This document shows, in pieces, positions 15,975 through 24,382 of a stretch of 41,042 nt of DNA. Position numbers and translations under genes: made by a program. Source of the stretch: Loigolactobacillus zhaoyuanensis (GTDB lineage Bacteria > Bacillota > Bacilli > Lactobacillales > Lactobacillaceae); assembly GCF_003946385.1 (NCBI RefSeq), contig NZ_RHOE01000022.1, forward strand, positions 1 through 41,042, in the 5' to 3' direction. The first letter of the stretch is position 1; the number at the start of each line of letters is the position of its first letter. The notes beneath the pieces were generated by a model. It saw nothing but the letters and a program-made list of their open reading frames with translations. It was not told the origin of the DNA and searched no databases.

Positions 15975-15995
15975 ATTTAGTAACTATTACTAAAT
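15975..15995. promoter_or_regulatory. Candidate ROK operator in the divergent promoter region
   Basis: Perfect inverted repeat ATTTAGTA-N5-TACTAAAT. The TTAGT/ACTAA half-site character resembles operators of XylR/NagC-type ROK repressors. It lies seven bases upstream of the -35 box of the symporter promoter and about 40 bases from the ROK start codon. Confidence 0.6.
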
Positions 15996-16001
15996 AATTA
16001 G

Positions 16002-16030
16002 TTGACAGCAAGAATTAATCATGGTATTAA
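16002..16030 (+). promoter_or_regulatory. Promoter of the symporter-sulfatase-exporter operon
   Basis: Consensus TTGACA (16002-16007), a 17-base spacer and TATTAA (16025-16030), 45 bases before the ATG at 16075. Confidence 0.7.
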
Positions 16031-16074
16031 TTATGTGATAAATTTATCAAATAAAATATATGGAGGCCAAGACG

Positions 16075-17814
16075 ATGCACGTTTGGACTTTTCTTTCGTT
16101 TATCTTTTTTACCGTGTTAGTTGCAATCATATCATGGGTCAAGACGCACAATCATGACGTTTCTACGACAACAGGTTATTTTTTAGGTGGTAGAAGTTTA
16201 TCTGGTGTTTTTATCGCTGGTTCGCTTTTATTGACAAATTTATCAGCCGAACAATTAGTTGGGTTAAATGGTAACGGATTTAGTGATGGTTTGGCATCAA
16301 TGTCATGGGAAATCACGTCCGGGATACCACTGGTTTTAATGGCGCTGGTTTTTCTGCCACTTTATTTAAAAGGTGGCTTCACCACGGTGCCAGAATTCTT
16401 GGAACAAAGATACGACAAAGCAACACGCAATATTGTAACCGCTTTATTCCTAACTAGTTTAACGGTGGTGACTTTGCCAACTGTTCTGTATGCCGGTGGC
16501 TTAGCCATTACTTCGCTTTTTGACCTGACAAGCATCCTACATGTCTCATCATTAACGGCACTAACGATCATCATTATCTTGATCGCCGCTATTGGTAGCT
16601 TGTATGCGATCATCGGTGGGCTTAAAGCCGTTGCCGTTTCAGATACGCTAAATGGGATCGGCCTTTTGATCGGCGGTTTGTTGATTCCGATCCTCGGCTT
16701 CTGGAAACTTAGCGGCGGCAATATTCTGCATGGTATCAACACGATCATTGTGCAGCATCCAGAAAAAATCAATGCCGTCTCTAATACTGGGGCAACGCCG
16801 TTTGCGGCGATTTTCACTGGGGTTATTTTAGTTAACACATTCTACTGGTGTACGAACCAGGAAATTGTTCAACGGGCCTTTGCGGCTAAAGATTTACGCG
16901 AAGGACAAAAAGGGGTGCTATACGCTGGGATCATTAAAATCTTTGTACCATTAATTTTGGTTATTCCTGGGATTATTGCTTTTCATTTGTATGGCGCAAA
17001 GATCACTAATCAAGATTACGCGTACGCTTACTTAGTTAGTCATATTTTGCCAGCACCATTGCTCGGTTTATTCGGTGCTGTTCTCTTTGGTGCAGTGCTC
17101 AGTGCGTTTAATGGCGCGTTGAATGCTGCTACGACAATGTTCTGTGTCAATATTTACAAACCGATCATTAATCCTAATGTCGATGATAAAAAGCTAGTTA
17201 GTATCGGCCGACTTTTTGGTGTATTTCTGGTTATTTTATCGATCATTATTGCGCCGAATATTGCTAAAGCACCAGAGGGACTTTATGTCTTCATGAAGAG
17301 TGTCATGGGCTACTTTAATATTCCAACCTTGGTAGTTGTACTGATGGGCTTCTTTACCAAAAAAGTACCGCCGATCGGTGCCAAATTAGCAATTGGCTTT
17401 TTCCTGATTGCTTACACACTTTATAAATTTGTACTTAAAATTGATCTCAACTATTTATATGTTTATGGCATCTTGTTCTTGTGCTGTATCGGTATCATGC
17501 TGATCACACGTGTTATTGCACCACGCAAAGAGGCTTATAAGCTCAAGGATGTTAAGCTTGTTGATCTAACACCTTGGCATTTGGCACGCCCAGTATCCTC
17601 GCTGCTAGTGACAACGATCATCTACATTTACGTTGTCTTTTCACCACTAGGTATCGTTTACCATGCGCATTACGGGACGCGTTTACTTGTGATCACGGCA
17701 ATTTATGTAATCGTTTCGTTTATCTCATTTATGGTTATCAATAAGTTCTTTAATCCAGATCCACCAGCAAAAGTAGCAGAAGCTCCAGCAACTGAAGAAG
17801 GAGGAGAGCTCTAA
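16075..17814 (+). CDS. yidK: YidK-like sodium:solute symporter (SSS family)
   Basis: A 579-residue membrane protein of the SSS (SLC5) family with about 14 hydrophobic segments. The family blocks are visible: YFLGGRSLSGVFIAGSLLLT and NLSAEQLVGLNG near the N-terminus, GGLKAVAVSDTLNGIG in the middle and FGAVLSAFNGALNAATT later. The neighbouring sulfatase strongly resembles E. coli YidJ, and in E. coli the SSS symporter gene yidK is its partner, so I assign YidK type. The ATG at 16075 is served by GGAGG at 16062-16066; an ATG at 16060 would precede that site. The stop overlaps the sulfatase start by one base. Import of a sulfated sugar or glycoside is the likely role. Confidence 0.85.
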   Translation: MHVWTFLSFIFFTVLVAIISWVKTHNHDVSTTTGYFLGGRSLSGVFIAGSLLLTNLSAEQLVGLNGNGFSDGLASMSWEITSGIPLVLMALVFLPLYLKGGFTTVPEFLEQRYDKATRNIVTALFLTSLTVVTLPTVLYAGGLAITSLFDLTSILHVSSLTALTIIIILIAAIGSLYAIIGGLKAVAVSDTLNGIGLLIGGLLIPILGFWKLSGGNILHGINTIIVQHPEKINAVSNTGATPFAAIFTGVILVNTFYWCTNQEIVQRAFAAKDLREGQKGVLYAGIIKIFVPLILVIPGIIAFHLYGAKITNQDYAYAYLVSHILPAPLLGLFGAVLFGAVLSAFNGALNAATTMFCVNIYKPIINPNVDDKKLVSIGRLFGVFLVILSIIIAPNIAKAPEGLYVFMKSVMGYFNIPTLVVVLMGFFTKKVPPIGAKLAIGFFLIAYTLYKFVLKIDLNYLYVYGILFLCCIGIMLITRVIAPRKEAYKLKDVKLVDLTPWHLARPVSSLLVTTIIYIYVVFSPLGIVYHAHYGTRLLVITAIYVIVSFISFMVINKFFNPDPPAKVAEAPATEEGGEL

Positions 17815-19322
17815 TGAAAAAGAAGCAAGTGATTCTAATTATGACCGATACAACGCGTAAAGATATGGTTGGTTGTTACAATCCTAAAATGGTAACGCCA
17901 AATATTGATGCTTTAGCGGCGGATGGGCTTAAATTTGAAAACGCTTATTCTTGTCAACCTGTTTGTGGGCCAGCCCGTTCAGCTATTTTTACGGGACAGT
18001 TCCCGCACTCTAATGGGATGGTGACCAACTGTTTGGCGCTAGGCGATAACGTCAAAACCGTTGGGCAACGTTTATCAGATAACGGGATCCACTGTGGTTA
18101 TGTTGGCAAATACCATCTAGATGGCGGCGACTATTTTGGCAAAGGCATCTGTCCCGAAGGTTGGGACGGAAAATATTGGTATGATCAGAAAACTTATCTC
18201 GAAGATCTCGGCTCTGACGCTGAACGGGTACTATCGCGGCAATCAGAAACTTCTTATAACGATGATCTGACCGAAGATTTCACCTATGCGCATCGGACCA
18301 GTAATCGTGCCTTAGATTTCTTAAAAGATAATGTCGATACGGATTTCTTCTTAACGGTTTCGTTTGATGAACCGCACGGCCCTAGTATCTGCCCAGCACC
18401 GTATAACACAATGTACGCTGATTTTAAGTTTGACGACTATCCTAATTACGAGGACGACCTAGAAGATAAGCCGTTATTGCAACGTTTATGGGCGGGTGAT
18501 GATTTAAATAAATCGGCCGCTGAATTAAATCATTCTTCGGCTGGCTTGGCGTTATTCTTAGGCTGTAACACATTTGTCGATCATGAAATTGGCCGCGTGA
18601 TGGCAGCCGTCAATGACAAATTTCCAGACGCATTGGTAATCTATACTTCAGATCATGGCGATATGTTAGGCTCGCATAAATTACAAATGAAAAATGCAGC
18701 AGCGTATAAGGAAATTGCTAACATACCGTTGATCGTCCGTGGCGGTGTGTCTGGCCAAACTACTGACGCAATGGCGACGCATATTGATCTGGTACCAACA
18801 ATTATGGATTATATGGACCTGCCACTGCCTAAATTATTAGAAGGTAAAAGCATGCTGCCAGAGATCTATGACCCAGCAGTTGAAACTAACGACACGGTTT
18901 ATACCGAATGGACGCGCTATGAAGTCGACCATGATGGTTTCGGTGGCTTACAGATGATGCGTGCCGCGACTAGTAAAGAATTTAAATTAGTGATCAATTT
19001 AATGGATAAAGATGAATTTTATGATCTCAATAAAGATCCATATGAAGTTACTAATTTGATCGATGATCCAGCTTACACAGCAGCACGGAATGATCTGCAT
19101 GATAAATTACTGGAACATATGAACCAGACGCGCGATGCTTACCGCGGTTATCAATGGGCCGTGCGCTCATGGCGGCAAGATAAAACGCCTAACTGGGAAA
19201 ATGATGGCTATACGCGGCAAAAAGAAAATGAAGAATACGAACCTCGTGAGCTAGATTATGATACTGGCTTACCAATGGAACAAGCGGTGCGCTTAAAAGA
19301 AACAAATGATGTGAAGAACTAA
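17814..19322 (+). CDS. yidJ: YidJ-like cytosolic sulfatase, Cys type
   Basis: A 502-residue sulfatase. The formylglycine precursor motif is Cys51-Gly-Pro-Ala-Arg55, so it depends on the anaerobic maturase. Metal-binding elements appear as MTDTTRKD (Asp12) and TSDHGDMLGSH; GKYHLDGGDYFG and the C-terminal RELDYDTGLPMEQ closely resemble E. coli YidJ as I remember it. There is no signal peptide, so hydrolysis takes place in the cytosol after import by the upstream symporter. The start ATG overlaps the symporter stop (TAATG) and has GGAGGAG before it. The natural substrate of YidJ is, to my knowledge, not settled. A choline sulfatase role was considered and is not favoured. Confidence 0.9.
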   Translation: MKKKQVILIMTDTTRKDMVGCYNPKMVTPNIDALAADGLKFENAYSCQPVCGPARSAIFTGQFPHSNGMVTNCLALGDNVKTVGQRLSDNGIHCGYVGKYHLDGGDYFGKGICPEGWDGKYWYDQKTYLEDLGSDAERVLSRQSETSYNDDLTEDFTYAHRTSNRALDFLKDNVDTDFFLTVSFDEPHGPSICPAPYNTMYADFKFDDYPNYEDDLEDKPLLQRLWAGDDLNKSAAELNHSSAGLALFLGCNTFVDHEIGRVMAAVNDKFPDALVIYTSDHGDMLGSHKLQMKNAAAYKEIANIPLIVRGGVSGQTTDAMATHIDLVPTIMDYMDLPLPKLLEGKSMLPEIYDPAVETNDTVYTEWTRYEVDHDGFGGLQMMRAATSKEFKLVINLMDKDEFYDLNKDPYEVTNLIDDPAYTAARNDLHDKLLEHMNQTRDAYRGYQWAVRSWRQDKTPNWENDGYTRQKENEEYEPRELDYDTGLPMEQAVRLKETNDVKN

Positions 19323-19354
19323 ATCGTTATTTCATTGGACAGAAGGAGAGATTC

Positions 19355-20128
19355 GTGAATACAGGGATCATTTATTTTATCATTATCATATTTGCTAATA
19401 CAGTTGGCGCTATTTCCGGTATGGGCGGCGGCGTGATCATTAAGCCCTGCCTAGATTTCTTAGGGCTGAGCCCACTGAGCGCAATCAACTTTTACTCGAG
19501 CTTCGCTGTGTTCGTCATGGCGATCGTGTCGACGAGTAAACAACTTAAAAATGGCATTAAAATCAACTATATCTTAGCTGGAAGTCTATCACTAGGGGCC
19601 TTATTAGGCGGCAAGTTAGGTGATTCCAGTTTCCGACTATTGATTGGTTTAACGACGAGCAAAATGGTTAATCTAATTCAAATCGGCTTAACGATCGTTA
19701 CTTTATTGCTGGCATTACGCTACTCAAAAACAAGCACAAAGACAACTAAAAATCCGCTACTAGGCTTTTTGATCGGGCTATTACTAGGCTGGCTGGCAAC
19801 GTTACTGGGGATCGGCGGTGGTCCAATCAACGTCGCGTTACTGTTGGTGGTGTTTGGACTAAAAGTCAAAGATGCGACGGTTTACTCGATCATTATCATC
19901 TTTTTCTCGCAGCTTTCGAAATTGGCCACGGCACTACCACATTTACAAGCGGATCAGGTTCATTTTTCACTTTTACCTTATATCTTAGTGGCCGCCATTA
20001 TCGGTGGATTCCTTGGCGCACTTTTAAGTAAGCAAATGTCAGAACGATTAGTTTTAAAATTTTATCGCTACATTGTCATTTTTGTAATTTTGTTAAACTT
20101 ATTTAATGGCTTTAGGATCATCGTTTAA
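19355..20128 (+). CDS. TauE/SafE-family sulfur oxyanion exporter
   Basis: A 257-residue membrane protein with about eight hydrophobic segments and the TauE/SafE repeats: GAISGMGGGVIIKPCLDFLG near the N-terminus and LGWLATLLGIGGGPINVALL in the second half. Family members export sulfite, sulfoacetate or related anions. It starts at GTG 19355 with AAGGAGAG upstream and is followed by a strong terminator, making it the last gene of the symporter-sulfatase operon. Export of the sulfate released by the sulfatase is the natural reading and is inferred from context. Confidence 0.85.
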   Translation: MNTGIIYFIIIIFANTVGAISGMGGGVIIKPCLDFLGLSPLSAINFYSSFAVFVMAIVSTSKQLKNGIKINYILAGSLSLGALLGGKLGDSSFRLLIGLTTSKMVNLIQIGLTIVTLLLALRYSKTSTKTTKNPLLGFLIGLLLGWLATLLGIGGGPINVALLLVVFGLKVKDATVYSIIIIFFSQLSKLATALPHLQADQVHFSLLPYILVAAIIGGFLGALLSKQMSERLVLKFYRYIVIFVILLNLFNGFRIIV

Positions 20129-20177
20129 AAAAGGTTCCAAGCATTCCCTTAGTGGGTAGGCTTGGAACCTTTTTTTG
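20127..20177 (+). terminator. Terminator of the sulfatase operon
   Basis: Perfect 16-bp arms AAAAAAGGTTCCAAGC (20127-20142) and GCTTGGAACCTTTTTT (20160-20175). The A/T-rich flanks let it work in both directions. Confidence 0.95.
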
Positions 20178-20187
20178 TGGGACTGGA

Positions 20188-20667
20188 TTAATTAACGTTA
20201 CTGTCTAATGCGTCTACAACAGCATCGGTGAATGATTCTGGGGTTGTTGTTGGCGCGTAACGATGCACTAGTTGACCATCACGACCAACTAAAAATTTAG
20301 TGTAGTTCTATTTAATTCGGCCATGGCCTGATTCTGTCTTCAAGTAGTCGAATAGCGGATCAGTGTCGTCACCATTAACGGCGACACGCTTGGTCATTAA
20401 AAAGGTCACTCCGTAATGAACCTGACAATATTCGCTAGCTGCTTCATCGGAGTCTAACTCTTGACGAAATTGATTCGATGGCAAGCCGATCACCACTAAA
20501 CCTTGATCGTGATACTTTTTATGCAGCGCCTCTAAACCTTCTAGCTGCGGTGCAAGCCCACATTTGCTGGCGGTATTCACGACTAACAATACTTGATCGC
20601 GGAAACGTTCAAGCTTAAACGTTTCGCCTTCCATGCTAGTAACCGAAAAATCATAAATTGACGTCAA
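20188..20667 (-). pseudogene. Glutathione peroxidase-like gene interrupted by an amber codon
   Basis: The frame encodes a Gpx-type thiol peroxidase of about 159 codons but carries TAG at codon 120 (20308-20310). Before the stop are the family motifs NTASKCGLAPQLEG with catalytic Cys36, and LPSNQFRQE with the conserved Gln. After it the same frame continues NYTKFLVGRDGQLVHRYAP to a TAA at 20188-20190. Relatives read K-W-N-F/Y-T-K-F here, so the amber replaces the tryptophan of the Cys-Gln-Trp-Asn catalytic tetrad by one base change (TGG to TAG). A truncated 119-residue product would lack Trp and Asn. A sequencing error or amber read-through is possible. AGGAGGTAAT precedes the ATG. Confidence 0.85.
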
Positions 20668-20724
20668 ATTATTACCTCCTTGGTGTTGGGATCAGTATAG
20701 CAGAAGTAGATGACAAATAGAAAA

Positions 20725-23700
20725 CTAATGCTGATCGTAGTTTTCTCCTGTGTCTAATTCATCATATTTTACCAGTCGTTTACGCATATCTGTAGTTGTT
20801 TGCGCCAACATAGTAGCGACCTCGGCATCACTTTGCTTAATGTTATGTAAACAAGCAAAGCGTGTTTGTTTTTCTAAAAAGGCAGGGATTTGTTCAAAGT
20901 TAGGTTTCTTGAAATCTAATTGCATCGGATTCTTTCCTTGTTCCAGGCGACGAGGGTCATAACGATAAAGTTGCCAATAGCCTGATTCAACAGCCTCTTT
21001 AGCTTCTTCAATTGAGTGACTCATACCATTTTTAAGACCGTGATTAATACACGGTGTATAACCGATAATCAGTGAAGGACCAGGATAATTTTCAGCTTCA
21101 ATAATTGCTTTTAGAGCTTGAGCTTGATTAGCCTCTAAGGAAATTTGGGCCACATAAACATTACCATAGGAGGTAGCAAGCATACCAAGGTCTTTTTTGG
21201 TGGTTTGTTTACCACCAGTTGCAAATTTAGCTACAGCAGAGATTGGTGTTGCTTTTGACATTTGCCCACCGGTATTGGCGTATAACTCGTTATCCATTAC
21301 AAAAATATTGACATCTGCGCCACTGGATAAAACATGGTCAATACCACCAACGTTAATATCATAGGCCCAGCCATCACCACCGATCATCCACTGACTGATT
21401 TTAGCAAAGAGATCTTTATTGTCTAAAATAACTTGTAGGTCAGACTCTGTTTCTATTTGTAAAGCAGTAGTTAACTTGTTTGCACGTTGTTGTGTATCCT
21501 CACCAGCATCCATGTGTGTTAGCCAATCAGATAAGCATGCTTGTGTTTCTTTAGAACCTATTTTTTTTGTTAAAGCAGCACGGACTTGATTAGCTAGGCG
21601 TTCACGTTTAACGGTGCTAGCCATGTACATTCCAAAACCAAACTCAGCATTATCTTCAAATAAAGAGTTGCTCCAGGCGGGGCCTTGTCCCTGGCTGTTG
21701 ACAGTATATGGTGTAGCTGGTGAAGAGCCCCCCCAAATTGATGAACAGCCAGTTGTGTTGGCAATCATCATATGATCACCATATAATTGTGTTAGCAATT
21801 TAATATACGGTGTTTCTCCACAGCCGGAGCAGGCGCCAGAAAATTCTAGCAATGGTTTTTCAAATTGTGAGCCTCTGACGGAGCTTTTTTTAGCTGGATT
21901 TGTTTTTTGATCTAAAGTCATGGCAAATGCCCAATTTAAAGCCTGCTTTTTCTGATCCTCATAGGGTTTCATGACTAAAGCTTTATCTTTAGCTGGACAA
22001 GCTGCAACGCATAAACCGCAGCCAGTACAATCTTCGACCGAAACTTGAATACGATACTTCAGACCATCTGGGCCGCGCATGTCACGTGTGATAAAACCAT
22101 CTGGTGCAGTCGCCATTTCGTCATCATCAGCTAAGAATGGACGAATAGCTGCATGGGGGCAGACAAAGGAACATTGATTACACATGATGCATTTATCAGC
22201 ATCCCACTCAGGAACTTCTAAGGCTAACCCGTGCTTTTCGTAGGCGGCTGAACCAAGTGGCATTGCGCCGGCTAGCATCCCATTATCAATTAAGTCTTTA
22301 ACCGATAGCTGATCGCCTTCTTGCCGACTGATAGGTTCTAAGATGTTCGTAACGTAAGCGGGTAAATGCCGCGGCTTTGATTGCGTGTTTGGATCGATAC
22401 TAGCCCAATCACTTGGGATTTCAATCTGGTGTATTGCAGCAAAGGTTTCGTCAATGGCTTGCCAGTTACTTGTGATTACTTCATGGGAACTTTTAACATA
22501 AGATTGTTCAATTTCTCTTTTAAGCAATGGAATAAAGTCTTGTCGAGTAAACATATTTGTGACTTCAAAGAAAGCCGTCGACATAACTGTGTTGATTCGA
22601 CGACCAAGACCGCAGTGTTGGGCAATGGCTAGCGCATTGATAACATAGAACTTGATCTGATGTTCACCAAGATAGCGCTTTAATTTTTTTGGTAAAATAG
22701 CTTTAACTTTTTCAGGAGTCCATGGTGTATTGAGCAGAAAAGTACCACCAGTTTTTAATCCCTTGAGTAAGTCATATTTGTGCAAATAGGCGGCATTATG
22801 ACAGCCAACAAAATCTGGCTGAGTTACGCAGTATGTTGACATAATGGGCTCATGACCAAAACGTAGGTGAGAGACGGTGAGACCACTCGATTTTTTTGAA
22901 TCATAAGCAAAATAGCCCTGAGTATAGTAGTCTTTGTGCTTACCAATAATTTTGATAGCTTGCTTGTTGGCACTAACTGTACCATCAGAGCCAAATCCCC
23001 AAAATTTTGCTTGAAAAGTTGATGGGGGTGTTAAATCTAACGTAGTTCTTAAAGGAAGAGATAAGTGAGTAACATCATCAATGATTCCAATCGTAAATCG
23101 CTGCTTCAGCTGTGCTACTGGTAAACGTAAATGGTCATAAACAGCGATAATCTGATCGGGAGTGACATCTTTTGACGCAATACCATAACGGCCGCCGATA
23201 ACGATCGGCCGTTTTTCTTGACGATAAAGGACGCTTTGAATATCTAATAGTAAAGGTTCCCCATCGGAGCCAGGTTCCTTGGTTCGATCTAGAACGGCAA
23301 TTCGTTCAACAGTTGATGGTAGTTTTGCAAGGATATCTGCCGCTGGAAATGGCCGATACAGATGAATATTTAAATGGCCTACTTTACGCCCGTGAGCGTT
23401 TAGATAGTTGACGGTTTGTTGGATAGTTGGTGAAACTGAACCCATAGAAATAATAACCTCAGTGGCATCAGAATCACCATAATAGTTAGTTAGATCATAG
23501 TTAGTACCGCGCAGTGTGTTGATTTTCTGCATGTAGCCATGCACAATTTTTGGTAGTTGATCATAATATTGATTGACAGTTTCACGTGATTGGAAATAAA
23601 TATCCGGATTTTGTGCCGTTCCAGAGACATAAGGGTGGTTCGGATTCATTGCGCGCATGCGAAAGTCCTGTAAAGCGGGTTGATTAAGCATTTTTTGCAA

Positions 23701-24267
23701 ATCAGCATAGTCCAAAACCTCAATGCGTTGTAGCTCATGGCTAGTACGAAAACCATCGAAGAAGTTGACGAAAGGTAAACTACCCTCAATGCTAGCCAAA
23801 TGTGCTACAGCAGATAAATCCATAACTTCTTGTACACTACTTTCAGCTAGCATACAAAATCCAGTTTGCCGTGTTGCCATAACATCGCTATGGTCACCAA
23901 AAATACTTAGGGCGTTAGTTGAAATAGCTCGGGCAGCAACGTGAAATACACTGGGCAATAATTCGCCAGCAATCTTATACATATTGGGAATCATTAGTAG
24001 TAATCCTTGTGATGATGTATAGGTAGAAGTCAGTGCGCCAGCTTTTAAAGAGCCGTGTACTGCACCAGCCACGCCACCTTCTGACTGCATCTCGACTATT
24101 TTTACTTTTTCACCAAAGATATTGTGTTTACCTTGTTCAGCCCATCTATCGACTGATTCTGCCATAGTTGAACTCGGCGTGATCGGATAAATGGCTGCAA
24201 CTTCAGTAAAAGCATAAGAAATATAAGCTGCTGCCATATTGCCATCCATGGTTTCTGTCTGTCTCAT
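20725..24267 (-). CDS. nifJ: Pyruvate:ferredoxin (flavodoxin) oxidoreductase
   Basis: A 1180-residue single-chain PFOR, full length for the family, converting pyruvate and CoA to acetyl-CoA, CO2 and reduced ferredoxin or flavodoxin. The N-terminal pyruvate-binding domain starts TETMDGNMAAAYISYAFTE with the AAIYPITPSSTMAE motif. Two 4Fe-4S ferredoxin motifs lie at about residues 690-760 (CIMCNQCSFVCP and CTGCGLCVAACP). The C-terminal TPP domain has TTGCSSIWGGSSPATPYT and GGDGWAYDINVGG followed by NELYANTGGQMSKATP. AAAGGATG lies upstream of the ATG. It stands alone between the broken Gpx gene and the MerR regulator of the microcompartment locus. Reduced ferredoxin from it could serve CutD and the sulfatase maturase. 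Confidence 0.96.
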   Translation of the reverse strand: MRQTETMDGNMAAAYISYAFTEVAAIYPITPSSTMAESVDRWAEQGKHNIFGEKVKIVEMQSEGGVAGAVHGSLKAGALTSTYTSSQGLLLMIPNMYKIAGELLPSVFHVAARAISTNALSIFGDHSDVMATRQTGFCMLAESSVQEVMDLSAVAHLASIEGSLPFVNFFDGFRTSHELQRIEVLDYADLQKMLNQPALQDFRMRAMNPNHPYVSGTAQNPDIYFQSRETVNQYYDQLPKIVHGYMQKINTLRGTNYDLTNYYGDSDATEVIISMGSVSPTIQQTVNYLNAHGRKVGHLNIHLYRPFPAADILAKLPSTVERIAVLDRTKEPGSDGEPLLLDIQSVLYRQEKRPIVIGGRYGIASKDVTPDQIIAVYDHLRLPVAQLKQRFTIGIIDDVTHLSLPLRTTLDLTPPSTFQAKFWGFGSDGTVSANKQAIKIIGKHKDYYTQGYFAYDSKKSSGLTVSHLRFGHEPIMSTYCVTQPDFVGCHNAAYLHKYDLLKGLKTGGTFLLNTPWTPEKVKAILPKKLKRYLGEHQIKFYVINALAIAQHCGLGRRINTVMSTAFFEVTNMFTRQDFIPLLKREIEQSYVKSSHEVITSNWQAIDETFAAIHQIEIPSDWASIDPNTQSKPRHLPAYVTNILEPISRQEGDQLSVKDLIDNGMLAGAMPLGSAAYEKHGLALEVPEWDADKCIMCNQCSFVCPHAAIRPFLADDDEMATAPDGFITRDMRGPDGLKYRIQVSVEDCTGCGLCVAACPAKDKALVMKPYEDQKKQALNWAFAMTLDQKTNPAKKSSVRGSQFEKPLLEFSGACSGCGETPYIKLLTQLYGDHMMIANTTGCSSIWGGSSPATPYTVNSQGQGPAWSNSLFEDNAEFGFGMYMASTVKRERLANQVRAALTKKIGSKETQACLSDWLTHMDAGEDTQQRANKLTTALQIETESDLQVILDNKDLFAKISQWMIGGDGWAYDINVGGIDHVLSSGADVNIFVMDNELYANTGGQMSKATPISAVAKFATGGKQTTKKDLGMLATSYGNVYVAQISLEANQAQALKAIIEAENYPGPSLIIGYTPCINHGLKNGMSHSIEEAKEAVESGYWQLYRYDPRRLEQGKNPMQLDFKKPNFEQIPAFLEKQTRFACLHNIKQSDAEVATMLAQTTTDMRKRLVKYDELDTGENYDQH

Positions 24268-24288
24268 GATTTATCGCATCCTTTACGG

Positions 24289-24316
24289 AAAATAGAACGA
24301 ATTAATGTTTTGTAAA
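24289..24316 (-). promoter_or_regulatory. Candidate PFOR promoter
   Basis: On the minus strand TTTACA (24311-24316), a 16-base spacer and TATTTT (24289-24294), about 20 bases before the start codon. A moderate match only. Confidence 0.4.
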
Positions 24317-24320
24317 AGCA

Positions 24321-24364
24321 TTCAGTTTTATTTGTGATATATCACGAGAGAAAGCAAAACTGAA
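24321..24364. promoter_or_regulatory. Nested dyads upstream of PFOR, with palindrome GTGATATATCAC
   Basis: The outer arms TTCAGTTTT (24321-24329) and AAAACTGAA (24356-24364) enclose a perfect 12-base palindrome, GTGATATATCAC (24334-24345). The centre lies about 57 bases upstream of the predicted PFOR transcription start, a position used by CRP/FNR-type activators. The outer pair could also act as a weak terminator for the MerR gene. Confidence 0.45.
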
Positions 24365-24382
24365 CGATAATAAATGAAGTGA

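Noticed and set aside
17814-19322. Sulfatase as a choline sulfatase feeding the choline compartment
   Set aside because: Tempting because both modules are near each other, but the sequence resembles YidJ (including the DYDTGLP tail) more than BetC, the partner transporter is YidK-like, and a ROK sensor suggests a sugar.
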